A stretch of DNA of 17,060 nt from Clostridia bacterium (lineage in GTDB: Bacteria > Bacillota_A > Clostridia > Christensenellales > Aristaeellaceae). Both the position numbers and the translations under genes were made by a program. This document shows positions 15,219 through 17,060 of this stretch, one piece after another (the first letter of the stretch is position 1; each line of letters begins with the position of its first letter). The stretch is taken from the NCBI GenBank assembly GCA_017620455.1, contig JAFZQK010000015.1:1-17060 (forward strand), in the 5' to 3' direction. The notes beneath the pieces were generated by a model. That model made no database searches, had not been told where the DNA came from, and was given only the letters and a program-made list of their open reading frames with translations.

Positions 15219-16280
15219 TTACACTTTGCAGGTCCACTGATGGGTGTCGGGAGCGGTGCCCCACTGGATGGAGGTCAGGGTATCGTACAGCTTCTGGCTC
15301 AGCTTGCCGATGCCGCCGTCGGCCACCTGGTAATGGGCCTGGCCCATGCGCAGCTCGCCGATGGGGGAGATGACCGCCGCGGTGCCGCAGCCCCAGGCTT
15401 CGGTGAGGGAGCCGTCCTTGAGGGCCTGGGAAAGCTCCTCCACGGGCAGCAGGCGTTCTTCCACGGTGTAGCCCATTTCCCGCAGCAGCTCGATGCAGCT
15501 CTTGCGGGTGATGCCCGGCAGGATGGAGCCGGTGAGGGCGGGGGTGACCACGGTGCCGTTGATGAGGAACATGACGTTCATGGCGCCCACTTCCTCAATG
15601 TAGCGGCGCTCCACGCCGTCCAGCCACAGCACCTGGGAATAGCCCTCGGCGGCCGCCCGGTCGCCGGCGCGCATGGAGGCGGCGTAGTTGCCGCCGCACT
15701 TGGTATAGCCCGTGCCGCCGCGGACGGCGCGCACGTCCCGGGTCTCGATCATGATCTTGACGGGGTTCAGCCCCTCGGCGTAGTACGCGCCCACGGGGGA
15801 GGCGATCACCACGTATTTGGCGTGGTGGATGGTGTGCACGCCCAGCGTTTCGTCGTTGCCGAAAAGGAAGGGGCGCAGATACAGGCTGGTGCCGGGCGCG
15901 GAGGGCACCCAGTCCTTTTCCAGGGCCACGAACTTTTTGAGGGCTTCCAGGGCGAATTCCTCGTCCACCTGGGGCAGGCTCAGGCGCTCGGCGGAATTGT
16001 TGAGACGCTTGATGTTCTCCCAGGGGCGGAACAGCTGCACGTCCCCGTCGGGGCGGCGGTAGGCCTTCAGGCCCTCGAAAATTTCCGCGCCGTAGTGGAA
16101 CACCGTGGCGGCGGGATGCAGCACCAGGGGGCCGAAGGGCTCGATCCGGGCGTCGTGCCAGCCGTTCTCGCTGTCCCAATCCATGACGAACATGTGATCG
16201 GTAAAGAATTTGCCGAAGCCCAGCTTGCTTTCGTCGGGCTTCTGCTTGGGGGCGTTGGTGAGGTTCATTTTGATCTCCAT
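15219..16280 (-). CDS. ilvE: Branched-chain amino acid aminotransferase
   Basis: IlvE is a fold-type IV PLP enzyme that moves the amino group between glutamate and the 2-oxo acids of leucine, isoleucine and valine. The 353-residue length fits the longer BCAT2-like group. Signatures are FHYGAEIFEGLKAYR (61-75), the PLP lysine K194 in GTGYTKCGGNYA, the phosphate/glutamate segment YIEEVGAMNVMF, and TGSILPGITRKS. The ATG at 16280 has GAAAGGAAG about 8 bases upstream; a second ATG four codons later is less well spaced. It starts 29 bases after the stop of an acyl-CoA synthetase gene with no terminator between, so co-transcription is likely. No ilvBCD or leu genes are in view. The leader shows no leucine-rich attenuator. 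Confidence 0.97.
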   Translation of the reverse strand: MEIKMNLTNAPKQKPDESKLGFGKFFTDHMFVMDWDSENGWHDARIEPFGPLVLHPAATVFHYGAEIFEGLKAYRRPDGDVQLFRPWENIKRLNNSAERLSLPQVDEEFALEALKKFVALEKDWVPSAPGTSLYLRPFLFGNDETLGVHTIHHAKYVVIASPVGAYYAEGLNPVKIMIETRDVRAVRGGTGYTKCGGNYAASMRAGDRAAAEGYSQVLWLDGVERRYIEEVGAMNVMFLINGTVVTPALTGSILPGITRKSCIELLREMGYTVEERLLPVEELSQALKDGSLTEAWGCGTAAVISPIGELRMGQAHYQVADGGIGKLSQKLYDTLTSIQWGTAPDTHQWTCKV

Positions 16281-16309
16281 GGTGTGCGCTTCCTTTCTGT
16301 TCTCTATTG

Positions 16310-17060
16310 TCAGGCTGTTTCGATGGAATTGGCCTTTTGCAGCTTGAGGAGCTCCACGGCGTCCTGGCGCATTTTGTATTTGAGGATCTTGCCCGCCGCG
16401 TTGGTGGGGAACGCGTCCACGAACCGCACGTACCGGGGGGTCTTGTGCCGGGCCATGTGGTCCCGCACGAATTGCTTTAATTCGTCCTCGGTCATGGTTT
16501 GTCCTTCTTTGAGGATCACCACGGCCATGATCTCCTCGCCGTACTGCTCGTCCGGCACGCCGATCACCTGCACGTCGGAGACCTTGGGGTGGGTGTAGAT
16601 GAATTCCTCGATCTCCTTGGGGTAAATGTTCTCGCCGCCGCGGATGATCATGTCCTTGAGCCGGCCGGTGATGCGGTAATTGCCTTCGGGGGTGCGGCAG
16701 GCCAGATCGCCGGTGTGGAGCCAGCCGTCCTTATCGATGGCCTCCTGGGTGGCGTGGGGCATTTTATAGTAGCCCTTCATGATGTTGTAGCCCCGGGCCA
16801 CGAATTCACCCGTCACATTGTCGGGCAGCTCCGCGCCTGTTTCCGGGTCCACGATCTTGCATTCGATCTCCGGCATGGCCCGGCCCACGGTGGTGACGCG
16901 TACCTCCAGCGGATCGTCGGTGGAGCTCATGGTGCAGCCCGGGCTGGCCTCGGTTTGTCCGTATACGATGGTGATTTCCGTCATGTGCATTTTTTCCACC
17001 ACGTCCCGCATCACAGAAATGGGGCAGTGGGAGCCCGCCATGATGCCGGTGCGCATATGG
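16310..17060 (-). CDS. AMP-binding acyl-CoA synthetase, C-terminal part (5' end outside window)
   Basis: These enzymes activate a carboxylic acid with ATP to an acyl-adenylate and pass it to CoA. About 250 of an expected 540-560 residues are present, and the frame stays open to the window edge. Visible core motifs are A5 [10 protein letters not shown]7/A8 [10 protein letters not shown] and [20 protein letters not shown], and the A10 lysine in [12 protein letters not shown], which catalyses adenylation. The C-terminal domain ([18 protein letters not shown]) is complete. The sequence resembles medium-chain or FadD-like synthetases; the substrate pocket lies mostly outside the window, so chain length cannot be judged. 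The TGA stop at 16310 leads directly into the ilvE ribosome binding site region. Confidence 0.93.
   Translation of the reverse strand, partial: HMRTGIMAGSHCPISVMRDVVEKMHMTEITIVYGQTEASPGCTMSSTDDPLEVRVTTVGRAMPEIECKIVDPETGAELPDNVTGEFVARGYNIMKGYYKMPHATQEAIDKDGWLHTGDLACRTPEGNYRITGRLKDMIIRGGENIYPKEIEEFIYTHPKVSDVQVIGVPDEQYGEEIMAVVILKEGQTMTEDELKQFVRDHMARHKTPRYVRFVDAFPTNAAGKILKYKMRQDAVELLKLQKANSIETA

Overview
The window reads as chromosomal DNA of a GC-rich, low-redundancy member of the Firmicutes, most likely an uncultured gut-type Clostridia lineage (Oscillospirales or Christensenellales are plausible; the sequence alone does not settle it). The signs are strong AAGGAGG-type ribosome binding sites, TATAAT-type promoters with 17-19 bp spacers, short overlapping operons, and the FHA - SEDS - class B PBP gene order. 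No phage, plasmid, insertion sequence or CRISPR array is visible. Both edges cut through genes.

Layout. 1-743 is the 3' end of argG (argininosuccinate synthase, + strand). 744-1402 has no gene; it holds a 300-bp hairpin-rich element with 41-bp imperfect terminal inverted repeats (757-1056) and two large stem-loops (1225-1272 and 1349-1392). From 1403 to 4263, on the minus strand, are three RNA-modification-type genes: a class I methyltransferase, an RluA-type pseudouridine synthase and tgt. At 4440-5273 is an orphan lipoprotein. It is divergent from a + strand pair at 5442-6253: a 70-aa conserved small protein and a metal-dependent cyclase/formamidase-like hydrolase.

6308-10281 (minus) is the most interesting block: a tight five-gene operon of a MerR-type regulator with a C-terminal membrane hairpin and zinc ribbon, an exported DUF3887-type serine hydrolase, a 67-aa PLDc_N membrane protein, an ABC ATPase and an ABC-2 permease. 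Its promoter has a 19-bp spacer filled by a perfect 13-bp palindrome, the classical layout of a MerR-activated promoter. The last three genes resemble the yxlE-yxlF-yxlG part of the Bacillus subtilis sigY operon, but under a MerR regulator instead of an ECF sigma factor. A bidirectional terminator ends the block.

10401-15079 (minus) carries a cell-envelope operon (FHA-domain membrane protein, SEDS glycosyltransferase, class B PBP) that continues into ribonuclease Z and then tRNA-Arg(CCT), which has its own promoter and a strong terminator. 15158-17060 (minus) contains the 3' part of an acyl-CoA synthetase followed closely by branched-chain aminotransferase ilvE, ended by a long hairpin.

Most of the window is housekeeping. 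The novelty candidates are the MerR/hydrolase/PLDc_N/ABC operon, the hairpin-rich element after argG, the dispersed stem-loop family, and an FHA domain that has lost its usual phosphothreonine-contact residues.
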